Assembly: GCF_008795985.1 (NCBI RefSeq) | Contig: NZ_VMHP01000002.1 | Coordinates: forward strand, 434,001 to 498,000 | DNA length: 64,000 nucleotides | Source of the DNA: Marinobacter halotolerans | GTDB taxonomy: Bacteria; Pseudomonadota; Gammaproteobacteria; Pseudomonadales; Oleiphilaceae | Direction: 5' to 3' | Shown: positions 49,496 to 59,616 of the stretch, piece by piece | How the letters are laid out: each line of letters opens with the position of its first letter | How positions within the stretch are numbered: position 1 is the first letter of the stretch | Notes under the pieces: model-generated | What the model was told of the DNA's origin: nothing | What the model saw: the letters and a program-made list of their open reading frames with translations, nothing else | Database searches by the model: none | Position numbers and translations under genes: made by a program

Positions 49496-50161
49496 ATGGC
49501 CGATGCAACTGCCAAGCAGGTTCTCTTCGAACCGATATTCAGCAATAACCCCATCGCATTACAGATCCTTGGTATCTGCTCTGCGCTGGCGGTAACCACC
49601 AGCATGAACGTGACGCTGGTTATGTGCGCGGCCGTGATTGCGGTAACAGCGTTTTCCAACCTTGCGGTGTCACTGGTACGAAGCCAGATTCCGGGCAGCA
49701 TCCGCATCATCGTGCAGATGACCATCATCGCATCGCTGGTTATCGTGGTTGACCAGCTCCTCAAGGCCTATGCCTACGAAATCAGCAAGCAGCTTTCGGT
49801 TTTCGTGGGACTGATCATCACCAATTGCATCGTCATGGGTCGCGCCGAAGGGTTTGCTATGAAGAATGGCCCCTGGCTGAGCTTCCTGGACGGCATTGGT
49901 AACGGTCTGGGCTACTCGGTGCTGTTGATTTTCGTGGCTTTCTTCCGTGAACTTCTGGGCGCCGGTTCGTTGTTCGGTGTCTCCATCATGCCCGTGGTAA
50001 ACGAGGGCGGATGGTATATCCCCAATGGTTTGCTGCTACTGCCACCAAGCGCGTTCTTTATCATTGGCCTGGCGATCTGGGGACTTCGTACCTGGAAGCC
50101 TGAACAGGTCGAGGAAGAGGACTACAAGATGTCCCGTCATACTGCCAAGGAGGCCTTCTGA
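49496..50161 (+). CDS. nqrD: Na+-NQR subunit D
   Basis: 221 residues, six membrane helices (for example [33 protein letters not shown]). NqrD and NqrE are inverted-topology paralogues that share iron coordination through conserved Cys: here NCIVMGRAE in NqrD and the matching Cys in NqrE. It starts 2 nt after nqrC with AGGGGAGG upstream and ends on the nqrE start (TGATG). Confidence 0.96.
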   Translation: MADATAKQVLFEPIFSNNPIALQILGICSALAVTTSMNVTLVMCAAVIAVTAFSNLAVSLVRSQIPGSIRIIVQMTIIASLVIVVDQLLKAYAYEISKQLSVFVGLIITNCIVMGRAEGFAMKNGPWLSFLDGIGNGLGYSVLLIFVAFFRELLGAGSLFGVSIMPVVNEGGWYIPNGLLLLPPSAFFIIGLAIWGLRTWKPEQVEEEDYKMSRHTAKEAF

Positions 50162-50769
50162 TGGAACACTATATCAGCCTGATTCTGAAAGCTGTTTTCG
50201 TTGAGAACATGGCCCTGGCGTTCTTCCTGGGCATGTGCACCTTTATTGCGATTTCCAAGAAGATCGAGGCGGCAACCGGCCTGGGTATCGCGGTCATCGT
50301 GGTTCTGACGGTCACGGTCCCGGTGAATAACCTGCTCTACAACAGCGTACTCCGCGAGGGTGCCCTGGGCTGGGCAGGTCTGCCCAATGTGGACCTGAGC
50401 TTTCTCGGATTATTGTCGTATATTGGGGTAATCGCGGCGATTGTTCAGATCATGGAGATGGTTCTGGATAAGTACATCCCGGCGCTCTACGCCGCTCTGG
50501 GTGTCTTTCTGCCGCTGATTACGGTGAACTGCGCGATTCTCGGTGCCTCACTGTTCATGGTCGAGCGGGATTACACGTTTGGTGAGAGTGTGGTTTACGG
50601 CTTCGGTGCAGGACTTGGCTGGGCGCTGGCAATCGTTGCACTGGCCGGCATCCGTGAAAAGCTCAAGTACAGTGACGTACCTGACGGCCTGCGCGGCCTG
50701 GGCATTACCTTCATCACGGTTGGCCTGATGTCGCTTGGATTCATGTCGTTTTCCGGCATTTCACTGTAA
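50161..50769 (+). CDS. nqrE: Na+-NQR subunit E
   Basis: 202 residues, six membrane helices. [21 protein letters not shown] near 14-34 and [11 protein letters not shown] near 120-130 hold the two Cys expected to bind the intramembrane iron centre shared with NqrD. Overlaps nqrD by one base; 37 nt before nqrF. Confidence 0.96.
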   Translation: MEHYISLILKAVFVENMALAFFLGMCTFIAISKKIEAATGLGIAVIVVLTVTVPVNNLLYNSVLREGALGWAGLPNVDLSFLGLLSYIGVIAAIVQIMEMVLDKYIPALYAALGVFLPLITVNCAILGASLFMVERDYTFGESVVYGFGAGLGWALAIVALAGIREKLKYSDVPDGLRGLGITFITVGLMSLGFMSFSGISL

Positions 50770-50806
50770 TCCACCCGGTGATTCGATTTAACGAAAAGGC
50801 GAGACC

Positions 50807-52033
50807 ATGAATACAGAAATTCTTCTTGGTGTAGTCATGTTCACCGTTATCGTTCTGGCCCTGGTCGCAATAATCCTTGCGGCCCGTTCCAGACTGGTAA
50901 GCACCGGTGATGTGACTATTGAGATTAATGATGATCCCGAGCATACGGTGAAGACCGAGGCCGGTGGCAAACTTCTGGGTACCCTGGCGAACAACGGGAT
51001 TTTTCTGTCTTCCGCCTGTGGCGGCGGTGGAACCTGCGCCCAGTGCAAATGCAAGGTGTTTGACGGCGGTGGCTCCATGCTGCCTACGGAAAAGACTCAC
51101 TTCACCAACCGTGAAGAAAAGGAAGGCTGGCGCCTGAGCTGTCAGGTTCCCGTGAAGCAGGACATGAAGGTAGAGGTGCCGGAAGAGTTCTTCGGTGTGA
51201 AGAAGTGGGAGTGCGAGGTGGTTTCCAACCACAACGTGGCCACCTTCATCAAAGAGCTGATTCTGAAACTTCCCGAAGGCGAGGAAGTCGACTTCCGCGC
51301 TGGCGGTTATGTTCAGCTTGAGTGTCCTCCCTATGAAATCGCGTTCAAGGATTTCAACATTGAGGAAGATTTCCAGGGCGACTGGAACAAGCTCGATATC
51401 TGGCGCTACAAGGCCATTAACAAGGAAGAGACGATTCGCGCCTATTCCATGGCCAACTATCCGGAAGAGAAGGGTGTTCTGAAGTTCAATATCCGGATTG
51501 CAACGCCGCCGCCGGGAACCGACCATCCGCCGGGCATCATGTCCAGCTATGTGTTCAACCTTAAACCGGGCGACAAGGTTACCGTTATGGGGCCGTTCGG
51601 TGAGTTTTTCGCGAAGAAAACCGACGCGGAAATGGTGTTTATCGGTGGTGGTGCCGGCATGGCACCCATGCGTTCGCACATCTTTGACCAGCTCAAGCGC
51701 CTGAACAGTCAGCGTAAGATCAGCTTCTGGTATGGCGCCCGTAGTGTTCGCGAAATGTTCTACGTAGAAGATTTCGACATGCTGCAGGAAGAGAACGACA
51801 ACTTCGAATGGCATGTTGCTCTGTCCGATGCCTTGCCAGAGGACAACTGGAAAGGCCCAACCGGATTCATTCATAACGTTCTGTATGAGAACTATCTGAA
51901 GGACCATCCGGCTCCCGAGGACTGTGAGTATTACATGTGTGGGCCGCCCATCATGAACGCATCCTGCATCAAGATGCTGAAGGATCTGGGCGTTGAGGAC
52001 GAGAACATCATGCTGGACGATTTCGGGGGTTAA
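50807..52033 (+). CDS. nqrF: Na+-NQR subunit F
   Basis: 408 residues. N-terminal membrane helix ([21 protein letters not shown]), a 2Fe-2S ferredoxin domain with [16 protein letters not shown] (about 67-82) plus the fourth Cys in SCQVPVK, then FAD-binding ([11 protein letters not shown]) and NADH-binding domains ending [14 protein letters not shown]. It is the NADH dehydrogenase input of the complex. Confidence 0.97.
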   Translation: MNTEILLGVVMFTVIVLALVAIILAARSRLVSTGDVTIEINDDPEHTVKTEAGGKLLGTLANNGIFLSSACGGGGTCAQCKCKVFDGGGSMLPTEKTHFTNREEKEGWRLSCQVPVKQDMKVEVPEEFFGVKKWECEVVSNHNVATFIKELILKLPEGEEVDFRAGGYVQLECPPYEIAFKDFNIEEDFQGDWNKLDIWRYKAINKEETIRAYSMANYPEEKGVLKFNIRIATPPPGTDHPPGIMSSYVFNLKPGDKVTVMGPFGEFFAKKTDAEMVFIGGGAGMAPMRSHIFDQLKRLNSQRKISFWYGARSVREMFYVEDFDMLQEENDNFEWHVALSDALPEDNWKGPTGFIHNVLYENYLKDHPAPEDCEYYMCGPPIMNASCIKMLKDLGVEDENIMLDDFGG

Positions 52034-52042
52034 CCAACTCGC

Positions 52043-53092
52043 ATGACATCCGGTATGACACGACCCGTCAGGGCGGTAGTGGCCGGCGCCTTTTTGGCGC
52101 TGGCATTTGCCGCGCTGGCGGGTTGTTCGTTTGAGTCAGAGCAGAAAGTCTGGGAAATCTCCGGCCCGGTTTTCGGGACCCGGTATCACATCAATGTGGT
52201 GATGGAAGACGATCAGGCCCGGCTTGAAAGCCTGGCCAGCGGCATTGAGAAGGTTCTGGAGGAGGTTGATGCCTCCATGTCCACCTGGCGCCCGGATTCC
52301 GAGCTTTCCCGGTTTAACAGCCTTACTGATCAAAGTGAATGGACAGAGATCTCCCCCGCTCTATACAAGGTGCTGGAGCGGGCACGGGAGATTTCCCTAC
52401 TGACCGATGGCGCGTTCGATATAACCGTTGGGCCTGTGGTCAACCTCTGGGGATTTGGACCTGAAGCCCGTCCGGAAAAAGTGCCTGGCGACGAGAAACT
52501 TGCCTCGGTACTGGACGCGATTGGCTATCAAAAGATCGAGTTAAAGGATCAGCCGCCTTCACTGCGGGCAGATCCCCGGCAGTATGTGGACCTGTCGGCC
52601 ATCGCAAAGGGCTATGGGGTGGATGCGGTCGCGAGCTTTCTCGCCGAGGAGGGTATATCGGCCTATCTGGTTGAAATCGGTGGGGAAGTCAGCGTCAAGG
52701 GTCGCAAACCTGATGGCGACTTCTGGCGACTTGCTATTGAACGGCCGGTTTCCGGGCAGCGCCAGGTTGACCGGGTGGTTGCGATCGGTAATCGTGCAAT
52801 GGCAACCTCTGGGGACTATCGTAACTATTACGAATCGGGCGGGGAGCGTTTCTCCCATACAATAGACCCGAAAGATGGCAGGCCAATTGATCACAACCTG
52901 GCATCGGTGACAGTGGTGGCAAATGACTGTATGACCGCCGATGCTCTGGCAACTGCGTTCAACGTGATGGGGCCAGAGAAGGCAAAAGCATTGGCAGTAC
53001 GAGAAAACATTGCTGCCTATTTCATTGTTCGAGGAGAAGACGGCTTTGAAACGGATTTCACACCGGCTTTTTCTTCGTTCCTGACTCAATAA
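52043..53092 (+). CDS. apbE: FAD:protein FMN transferase ApbE (lipoprotein)
   Basis: 349 residues. Lipoprotein signal with lipobox LAGC (Cys about 29). Core motifs FGTRYHINVV, SMSTWRPDSELSRFN, AFDITVGPVVNLWGFGP and GGEVSVKG are those of ApbE, which uses FAD to place FMN on the Thr of NqrB and NqrC. ATG 52043 begins 9 nt after nqrF; ATG 52055 is also possible. Confidence 0.95.
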   Translation: MTSGMTRPVRAVVAGAFLALAFAALAGCSFESEQKVWEISGPVFGTRYHINVVMEDDQARLESLASGIEKVLEEVDASMSTWRPDSELSRFNSLTDQSEWTEISPALYKVLERAREISLLTDGAFDITVGPVVNLWGFGPEARPEKVPGDEKLASVLDAIGYQKIELKDQPPSLRADPRQYVDLSAIAKGYGVDAVASFLAEEGISAYLVEIGGEVSVKGRKPDGDFWRLAIERPVSGQRQVDRVVAIGNRAMATSGDYRNYYESGGERFSHTIDPKDGRPIDHNLASVTVVANDCMTADALATAFNVMGPEKAKALAVRENIAAYFIVRGEDGFETDFTPAFSSFLTQ

Positions 53093-53104
53093 AGGAGAGG
53101 CCTT

Positions 53105-53353
53105 ATGGGGACTTTTCTACTGGTTTTGATGATTGTTTTGCTGCTGGTAGCGGCCATGTCGGTCGGGGTCCTGATGGGACGCAAACCGATCAGTGGCACC
53201 TGTGGGGGTATTGGCGCCATGGGTATCAGCAAAAGCTGCGATATATGCGGGGGTAATCCCCAGAAGTGTGATGAGGAAAACGAGCGCGCTTCCACAGACG
53301 GGCAGTCCGCAGAAGAACTTACCTACGATGCATCAAAGTCCGGCAAGGGCTGA
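53105..53353 (+). CDS. nqrM: Na+-NQR maturation protein NqrM
   Basis: 82 residues. One membrane helix (FLLVLMIVLLLVAAMSVGVLMG), then a cysteine cluster CGGIGAMGISKSCDICGGNPQKC. NqrM is needed for inserting the iron centre into NqrDE. A ribosome site AAAGGAGAGG precedes the ATG. Last gene clearly devoted to Na+-NQR. Confidence 0.93.
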   Translation: MGTFLLVLMIVLLLVAAMSVGVLMGRKPISGTCGGIGAMGISKSCDICGGNPQKCDEENERASTDGQSAEELTYDASKSGKG

Positions 53354-53389
53354 TCCACTGACCGGGCAAAGATAAGGAGTCATTGCGCA

Positions 53390-54781
53390 ATGGCAGAGCA
53401 CCATTACGACGTTGTCGTTATTGGCGCAGGGCCTTCAGGAGAAGGCGCTGCAATGAACGCGACCAAACACGGCAAGCGGGTTGCCATTATTGAAGACAAG
53501 CCGACAGTCGGTGGTAATTGCACGCATTGGGGTACCATCCCCTCGAAAGCCTTGCGTCACTCCGTCAAGCAGATCATCACCTTCAACACCAACCAGATGT
53601 TCCGGGATATCGGCGAGCCTCGCTGGTTTTCGTTCCCGAGAGTGCTGCAGAACGCCCAGAAGGTTATTGGCAAACAGGTGAAGCTGCGCACCCAGTTCTA
53701 TGCCCGTAACCGGGTGGATCTGATCAACGGCCGAGCCAGTTTTCTGGATGCCAACCGCCTGGAGATCCGCGGCAACAAGTCCCACGAAATACTCCATTTC
53801 AAGCAGGCGGTCATCGCAACGGGCTCAAGGCCGTATCTGCCGCCGGATGTGGATTTCCGTCATCATCGTATCTACAACTCCGACACCATCCTGAATCTTT
53901 CCCACACGCCGCGGACTCTGATCATTTACGGTGCCGGTGTCATCGGTTCTGAATACGCATCAATTTTTGCGGGCCTGGGTGTGAAGGTGGATCTGATCAA
54001 CCCGGGTAGCCGCCTGCTGACGTTCCTGGACGATGAGATTTCTGATGCTTTGAGTTACCACCTGCGCAACAACGGCGTGCTGGTCAGACATAACGAAGAA
54101 TATGAGTCCGTGGATGGCGATGACCATGGTGTCGTGCTGTCGCTCAAGTCCGGCAAGAAAATCCGGGCAGACGCCTTTCTCTGGTGTAATGGCCGTAGTG
54201 GTAATACCGAGAAACTGGGCCTGGACAATATTGGCCTGACGCCCAATGGCCGGGGTCAGTTGGCCGTCGATGACCACTATCGCACGGAAGTGGAGCATAT
54301 CTATGCCGCCGGCGATGTCATTGGCTGGCCGAGCCTTGCAAGCGCCGCCTATGATCAGGGGCGTTCAGCGTCTTCCGACATTGTTAAGGACGAATACTTC
54401 CGGCTGGTGTCGGATGTGCCCACAGGCATCTACACGCTTCCGGAAATCAGTTCCGTCGGTCATACCGAGCGTGAGCTGACCGAGGCCAAGGTTCCCTATG
54501 AAGTCGGCCAGGCCTTCTTTAAGGACCTGGCCCGGGCGCAGATTACCGGCGACCCGGTGGGGATGCTGAAGATCCTGTTCCACCGTGAATCCCGTCAGTT
54601 GCTGGGCATTCACTGCTTTGGTGATCAGGCGGCGGAAATCGTTCACATCGGCCAGGCCATCATGAATCAGGAAGGGGAAGCCAATTCCCTGAACTATTTC
54701 ATCAACACCACCTTCAACTACCCCACCATGGCAGAGGCCTACCGCGTCGCAGCCCTGAATGGGCTCAACCGGATCTTCTGA
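53390..54781 (+). CDS. sthA: Soluble pyridine nucleotide transhydrogenase SthA
   Basis: 463 residues. FAD-binding [16 protein letters not shown] (about 8-23), the SthA-type active segment [22 protein letters not shown] in which the second redox Cys of other family members is replaced by Thr, NAD-binding [13 protein letters not shown], and the C-terminal dimer interface. It balances NADPH and NADH. It is 36 nt from nqrM and may be co-transcribed, which would tie nucleotide balance to the Na+ pump. Confidence 0.96.
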   Translation: MAEHHYDVVVIGAGPSGEGAAMNATKHGKRVAIIEDKPTVGGNCTHWGTIPSKALRHSVKQIITFNTNQMFRDIGEPRWFSFPRVLQNAQKVIGKQVKLRTQFYARNRVDLINGRASFLDANRLEIRGNKSHEILHFKQAVIATGSRPYLPPDVDFRHHRIYNSDTILNLSHTPRTLIIYGAGVIGSEYASIFAGLGVKVDLINPGSRLLTFLDDEISDALSYHLRNNGVLVRHNEEYESVDGDDHGVVLSLKSGKKIRADAFLWCNGRSGNTEKLGLDNIGLTPNGRGQLAVDDHYRTEVEHIYAAGDVIGWPSLASAAYDQGRSASSDIVKDEYFRLVSDVPTGIYTLPEISSVGHTERELTEAKVPYEVGQAFFKDLARAQITGDPVGMLKILFHRESRQLLGIHCFGDQAAEIVHIGQAIMNQEGEANSLNYFINTTFNYPTMAEAYRVAALNGLNRIF

Positions 54782-55561
54782 TCAGCTAGCGGGGGAGGGC
54801 TCACGGCTGGCATTGTTTGCCAGCTGGAGCCGGTTACGGGCGCGGTTGTCAAAGAACATCCGTGTGCTGGTGGGGAAGTCGGTGATGATGCTGTCAACGC
54901 CCATGCCCTCCAGACTCAACATATCGTGAATCCGGTTGACGGTCCAGGTAGACACCTTCATGTCTCTGCGATGGGCGTCTTCCACCATAGCCTGGGTACA
55001 GATTCGCCAGTTCAGGCACAGATAATCGCAGTGCAGCCTGGCCGCCGCATTGACCGGGCGCGGAAACTTCTTGTCTGATACCAGGCCAATGGCGACCTTG
55101 CGGTCACGCCGCCTGACTTCCCGCAGAAACCAGCTATCCGAGGAAGTGACCACCACGCGACTATAGAGACTGCGCCTCTGTATGATCTCGATGATGCGGT
55201 TGCACAGGATGTTCAGACGCTGGCGACCGTCTTTTTTTACCTCAAGCTGAACATGCTCCAGGTCCGGGAACTCGTCCAGAAAGGTTTCAAGCGCCGGAAC
55301 GCCGGCTTTTCGCGGCCAGGCCGTGGTGTTGCGGCGGGCATCCATCTCCGCAAGCTCGGCCGCTGTGAAGTCGTGTACATCGCCCGTTTGCCAGGTGGTA
55401 CGGTCGACACTCAGGTCGTGGATAATCACCGGTTTGCCGTCCTTTGACAGCACCAGGTCCAGCTCGAAATGGTTTATGCCCTGGCGGTAGGCGTGCCTGA
55501 ACCCGGCCAGTGTGTTCTCCGGCGCTTCACCCTTGGCGCCACGGTGTCCGTACACGATCAT
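54782..55561 (-). CDS. Cytoplasmic glycerophosphodiester phosphodiesterase
   Basis: 259 residues, GDPD barrel. Opening IVYGHRGAKGEAPENTLAGF with the catalytic His and Arg, FELDLVLSKDGKPVIIHDLSVDRTT near 33-57, and VNRIHDMLSLEGMGVDSIITDFP at the end. No signal peptide, so UgpQ-like. It hydrolyses glycerophosphodiesters to glycerol-3-phosphate and an alcohol. Its stop abuts that of sthA (shared TGATCA), and its start overlaps the DAHP synthase stop by 4 nt. Confidence 0.92.
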   Translation of the reverse strand: MIVYGHRGAKGEAPENTLAGFRHAYRQGINHFELDLVLSKDGKPVIIHDLSVDRTTWQTGDVHDFTAAELAEMDARRNTTAWPRKAGVPALETFLDEFPDLEHVQLEVKKDGRQRLNILCNRIIEIIQRRSLYSRVVVTSSDSWFLREVRRRDRKVAIGLVSDKKFPRPVNAAARLHCDYLCLNWRICTQAMVEDAHRRDMKVSTWTVNRIHDMLSLEGMGVDSIITDFPTSTRMFFDNRARNRLQLANNASREPSPAS

Positions 55562-56685
55562 TCTGACTGCGCATCCTTCATTCGGCGGTAAATCTGTTGG
55601 CGTTTTTTCCAGGTGTCGTGGCAGAGGCGGATGTCCTCCAGGTAGGCTGGCAGTTCTTCCATCAGCAGCGCCTGTGGACCGTCCACCAGAGCTTTCTCGG
55701 GCCGGGGATGGAAGTCGGCCAGAACCATGTTGGCGCCGGCGATGACCCCTTGGGCTGTCGCGTGCATGACATCCAGCACGCCGTCAGGCGCCTTTTCACG
55801 GCTGCCCACCGAGTGGGAAGGGTCGACACAGACCGGCATGCGTGTCAGCCGTTTGACGGCGGGCACGTGGGCAAAATCCACCATGTTGCGATGAGGCTGC
55901 CCGGCTTCTGTCTTCATGCCCCGCAGGCAGAAGATGACGTTGGCGTTGCCTTCGCTGGCTAGGTATTCCGCCGCATTGAGGGATTCATTCAGGGTGATGC
56001 CAAACCCCCGCTTCAGCAGAACCGGGTAGGTGGTCTGGCGCCCGATGGCCTTCAGCAATTCGAAGTTCTGGGTGTTGCGGGTGCCGACCTGAAGCATCAC
56101 ACCGGTTGGACGGCCCAGCATTTCCAGGCATTCGTCGATTTCCTCGATATGGCTTTCATGGGTGATCTCCATGGCAATCACCTTGATGCCATGCTTGCCG
56201 GCTTTCTCGAATACCCAGGGCAGGCAGCCCTTGCCATGCCCCTGGAATGAATAGGGGTTGGTGCGGGGTTTGTAGGCGCCCATGCGGGTGCAGACTTCGC
56301 CGTGCTGCTCCAGCGCCTGCATCATCTGTTCAACGTGTTCGGGTACGTCTACCGCGCAGAGCCCGGCAAAGACATTCAGGTTGTTCTGATCAAAGGTCAC
56401 GCCATTGTAGGTAAAACCGCTCTGGCGGCGATCGTCCTTGTGGCGACCCAGTATCCGGTAGTCATCGGAGATGCGGATGGCCCGCTCGACCGCCGGGAGG
56501 GCCTCGATTTCTTCCTTGTTCAGGCCTTTGGTGTCGCCCAGCAGGTAGACTTCGGTCAGTCGCTGACGCTCGCCCTGAACTTCGTGAACCCGTACGGAGA
56601 CCCCCGGCAGATTCTCCAGGAAGTGCATGGTCTGTCGATAGGCTTCACTTTCAGTGGAGGTATCCGGGTGAAGTATGGCTAGCAT
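55558..56685 (-). CDS. 3-deoxy-7-phosphoheptulonate (DAHP) synthase, type I-beta-like
   Basis: 375 residues. A ferredoxin-like N-terminal regulatory domain (about 1-80) leads to a TIM barrel with AGLCAVDVPEHVEQM, MGAYKPRTNPYSFQGHG, MLQVGTRNTQNFELLKAIG, PVLLKRGFGITLNESL, and VCVDPSHSVGSREK plus NMVLADFHPRPEKALVDGPQ. These fit a DAHP synthase or close relative, first step of the shikimate pathway. The barrel motif CAVD at residue 110 replaces the more common GPC start. It may be a side-branch aldolase. Coupled to the GDPD gene by overlap. Confidence 0.85.
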   Translation of the reverse strand: MLAILHPDTSTESEAYRQTMHFLENLPGVSVRVHEVQGERQRLTEVYLLGDTKGLNKEEIEALPAVERAIRISDDYRILGRHKDDRRQSGFTYNGVTFDQNNLNVFAGLCAVDVPEHVEQMMQALEQHGEVCTRMGAYKPRTNPYSFQGHGKGCLPWVFEKAGKHGIKVIAMEITHESHIEEIDECLEMLGRPTGVMLQVGTRNTQNFELLKAIGRQTTYPVLLKRGFGITLNESLNAAEYLASEGNANVIFCLRGMKTEAGQPHRNMVDFAHVPAVKRLTRMPVCVDPSHSVGSREKAPDGVLDVMHATAQGVIAGANMVLADFHPRPEKALVDGPQALLMEELPAYLEDIRLCHDTWKKRQQIYRRMKDAQSE

Positions 56686-56710
56686 GGTTTCTCCTCAGGC
56701 TTGCGAAGGC

Positions 56711-57157
56711 TCAGTTCTGGCCTTCGGCGCGATGACGGGCCTGCATGTATTCACGGTGGTTGAGGTGAAGCAGGTCCGCCATGCGGCGGATCAGATGTTC
56801 CTCGTACTTGTCGATGCGACCGTCGGCAAAGGCCACACGCCAGATACTCTCCAGCAGCGCCTGTTTCTCCAGTTGATCCAGGTGTTCATTGATCAGGCCG
56901 GTGAATTCGTAAAGCGAGGTGGAGTCGTCCGCTTGCGCCAAGGCGTCTGACAGAATTTCCTCGGCTTCTTCCCGGGTCACTTCCTGGCTGCGCACGGCAA
57001 AGTCAACGATAGTTCGTAACTCGGATTGGTCCTCGTCATTGTCCACCCGGGACAGCTGCACCATCAGGGCCGTCGCGGCGACGGTAAGCTGGTGCGCGTC
57101 GGGTTTGACCGGTTCATTGTTGTCGGGCGCAAAGAACTGTTTTAGGCGTTCAATCAT
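56711..57157 (-). CDS. TerB-like protein
   Basis: 148 residues, all helical. A central QLTVAATALMVQLSRVDNDEDQSELRTIVDF segment and WRVAFADGRIDKYEEHLIRRMADLLHLN near the end are the TerB repeat pattern of acidic calcium/metal-binding helices. The family is widespread beyond tellurite resistance, and no other ter genes are near, so resistance should not be assumed. It stands 25 nt upstream of the DAHP synthase on the same strand. Confidence 0.82.
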   Translation of the reverse strand: MIERLKQFFAPDNNEPVKPDAHQLTVAATALMVQLSRVDNDEDQSELRTIVDFAVRSQEVTREEAEEILSDALAQADDSTSLYEFTGLINEHLDQLEKQALLESIWRVAFADGRIDKYEEHLIRRMADLLHLNHREYMQARHRAEGQN

Positions 57158-57201
57158 GGTGCTGTGCGTGCTCCTGTGATCTGGCTCAGGGCTCGGGTAT
57201 A

Positions 57202-58167
57202 TCAGGCGGCGTCTGACAGTCGCCTGACCCGGTTCTCCAGCTCAATCTGGTCGTTGGTAAAGCGGCGGATGCCGTCTGCGAGTTTTTCCGTGGCCATGGC
57301 GTCTTCGTTGGACTCCCAGCGGAACAGTTTCTCGTCGATCCGGCCCGGTCGGTCGCTGCTTCTGGCGGTGTCCGGGGAAAGCTGGCGGGCCAGGTTGCCG
57401 GAATCGCCGTCAAGCTCTTCAAGCAGGGCCGGGCTGATGGTCAGTCGGTCGCAGCCTGCCAGCATCTCGATTTCACCGGTGTTACGGAAACTGGCGCCCA
57501 TGACCACGGTCTTATACCCGTTCGTCTTGTAGTAGTTGTAGATGCGGGACACTGACAGCACACCGGGATCTTCGCTAGCCGCGAAGCTGTCGCGGCCCGA
57601 GGCTGCCAGATGCCAGTCCAGAATCCGCCCCACAAAGGGAGAAATCAGAAAGGCGCCGGCATCCGCACAGGCGGCTGCCTGAATGAAGGAGAACAGCAGC
57701 GTGAGGTTGCAGTTAATGCCCTCGCGTTGCAGTTGTTCTGCCGCCCGGATGCCTTCCCAGGTAGAGGCAATCTTGATCAGTACACGGCTGGTGTCCATGC
57801 CGAGGCTGTCGTAAAGCTCAATCAGGCGGCGGGCCCGCGCCAGGGTTGCGTCGGTATCGAATGACAGGCGGGCATCCACTTCCGTGGAAACGACGCCCGG
57901 AACACGCCCCAGAATCTCACGACCGGCCAGCACCGCCAGCATGTCAGTGGCGTAGGTCAGTTGTTCGGCGTCTGAACCGCCCCGTTTCCGAGCGGCGGCA
58001 ACGGCCTCACCCAGCATGGGCCGGTAGGCCTCTGAAGCGGCCGCTTTGAGCAGCAACGACGGGTTGGTGGTGGCGTCCTGGGGTTTCCACTGGGCAATGG
58101 CATCCAGGTCGCCGGTATCGGCCACCACGGTGGTCATGCTTTTCAGTTGTTCAAGCTTGCTGGTCAT
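57202..58167 (-). CDS. tal: Transaldolase
   Basis: 321 residues from ATG 58167; an ATG at 58179 would add four. [32 protein letters not shown] near the start, the Schiff-base Lys in [19 protein letters not shown] (about residue 131) and [32 protein letters not shown] identify the TalB type. It exchanges dihydroxyacetone units in the non-oxidative pentose phosphate pathway. Confidence 0.96.
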   Translation of the reverse strand: MTSKLEQLKSMTTVVADTGDLDAIAQWKPQDATTNPSLLLKAAASEAYRPMLGEAVAAARKRGGSDAEQLTYATDMLAVLAGREILGRVPGVVSTEVDARLSFDTDATLARARRLIELYDSLGMDTSRVLIKIASTWEGIRAAEQLQREGINCNLTLLFSFIQAAACADAGAFLISPFVGRILDWHLAASGRDSFAASEDPGVLSVSRIYNYYKTNGYKTVVMGASFRNTGEIEMLAGCDRLTISPALLEELDGDSGNLARQLSPDTARSSDRPGRIDEKLFRWESNEDAMATEKLADGIRRFTNDQIELENRVRRLSDAA

Positions 58168-58275
58168 TCGTCCTGTCATCCCGATAGGTTTGTTATTTCG
58201 GCCCGTCCTGCAGGCGCGTGGTCTATACGCCTACAATAACGGGCTGATAACAAGGGAACAAGACGGACAAAGGTG

Positions 58276-59310
58276 TCAGGCGGGGATTGGCGCCGTTGTT
58301 TCCGGTTCCGGAACTCTGGCCATGGCCGCTTCGATCACCTCAATACCAGAACCCGGCCGGTGGGCATTTTCACTGATGTAGCGCCGGAACTGGCGTCCGC
58401 CGGGCTGGCCGTGAAAAAGGCCCATGAGGTGACGGGTGATATGGCTAAGATAGACCCCGCGATCCAGCTCTTCCTGAATAAATGGTAATACCCGTCGCAG
58501 GGCATTGTGACGGGTGTCGACCGGGGAAGGCTGGCCGAAAAACTCCGTGTCCACCGCCGCCAGTAGCCAGGGGTTATGATAAGCCTCGCGACCCAGCATT
58601 ACGCCATCCGTGTGTTGCAGATGCCGGTGACACTCATCAAAGGTCTTGATGCCGCCATTAATGATGATTTCCAGATGCGGATAGCGGGCTTTCAGATCGT
58701 AGACCCAGTCATACTTCAACGGTGGGATGTCCCGGTTCTCCTTCGGGCTCAGGCCTTCAAGAACCGCAATGCGGGCATGAACAATAAAGGTCCGGCAGCC
58801 AGCAGCCGAGACTTTATCAATGAATTCGCAAAGATCTTCCCAGGATTCGTGCCCGTTGATGCCGATCCGGTGTTTGACGGTGACCGGCAGACGGGTAGCA
58901 GCGATCATCGCTGATACGCCCTCCGCGACCCGATCCGGATGCTCCATCAGGCAGGCACCGATCATGTTGTTCTGCACCCGATCGCTGGGGCAGCCCACGT
59001 TCAGGTTCACCTCGTTGAAGCCGAACTGTTCCGCCAGCGTCGCGCAATGGGCAAGCTCCTCCGGATTGCTGCCGCCAAGCTGCAATGCCAGCGGGTACTC
59101 TTCCGGATTGTGCCGCAGGAAGCGGGCCGTATCGCCATGAATCAGCGCGCCGGTGGTTACCATCTCGGTATAGAGGAGGGCATGGCGGCTGAGCAGTCTG
59201 GCGAGGTAACGATAGTGCGTGGTGGTCCAGTCCATCATCGGCGCGACGCAGAAGCGCCGTGAAGGGCCGAAGTGCTCAGTAGTCGCGTCCTGTGAAGGTG
59301 TTGCTGGCAT
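58276..59310 (-). CDS. dusA: tRNA-dihydrouridine(20/20a) synthase DusA
   Basis: 344 residues. FMN-binding FCVAPMMDWTTTHYRYL near 20-36, the catalytic Cys in NLNVGCPSDRVQNNMIGACLM (about residue 106), the KHRIGINGHESWEDLCEFI segment, and EIIINGGIKTFDECHRHL plus DGVMLGREAYHNPWLL. It reduces U20/U20a in the tRNA D-loop. Monocistronic in appearance. Confidence 0.95.
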   Translation of the reverse strand: MPATPSQDATTEHFGPSRRFCVAPMMDWTTTHYRYLARLLSRHALLYTEMVTTGALIHGDTARFLRHNPEEYPLALQLGGSNPEELAHCATLAEQFGFNEVNLNVGCPSDRVQNNMIGACLMEHPDRVAEGVSAMIAATRLPVTVKHRIGINGHESWEDLCEFIDKVSAAGCRTFIVHARIAVLEGLSPKENRDIPPLKYDWVYDLKARYPHLEIIINGGIKTFDECHRHLQHTDGVMLGREAYHNPWLLAAVDTEFFGQPSPVDTRHNALRRVLPFIQEELDRGVYLSHITRHLMGLFHGQPGGRQFRRYISENAHRPGSGIEVIEAAMARVPEPETTAPIPA

Positions 59311-59616
59311 TGCGTTTACCTGATCGTCTTAATCGCTTTTACCGCGAACTGCTACGTTTTGATTCGTGCCATAGTTTAACAGTGTTGGCACAACGATTTC
59401 CGTAGGGCTTTGGCGAAAGGGCTGATCCATTTCCCGTCGCAACTCCTCGCAGACCGGAAAACGGGAGTGATCAAAGACGTCCGGGTAAAGTTACAGGTGC
59501 AGATTCTCTGCCTTTGACTTCAACTGAAAGGTAAGGTCGCGCCCGGTAACGAAAGGTCTGATTTGAACTTTTCCCGAGGTGGTAGATACTCCTAGTCTCC
59601 AAAAGGCGGTTACGGG
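59311..59616. other. 306-nt gap between dusA and the SDR gene
   Basis: No supported coding frame. On the plus strand TTGAAC (59563-59568), 16 nt, GATACT (59585-59590) is a possible weak promoter for the SDR gene. The minus half should contain the dusA promoter, but I cannot place it. Confidence 0.4.

Noticed and set aside
56711..57157. Tellurite-resistance gene
   Set aside because: TerB-like domain only; no terA, terC, terD or other resistance genes nearby.
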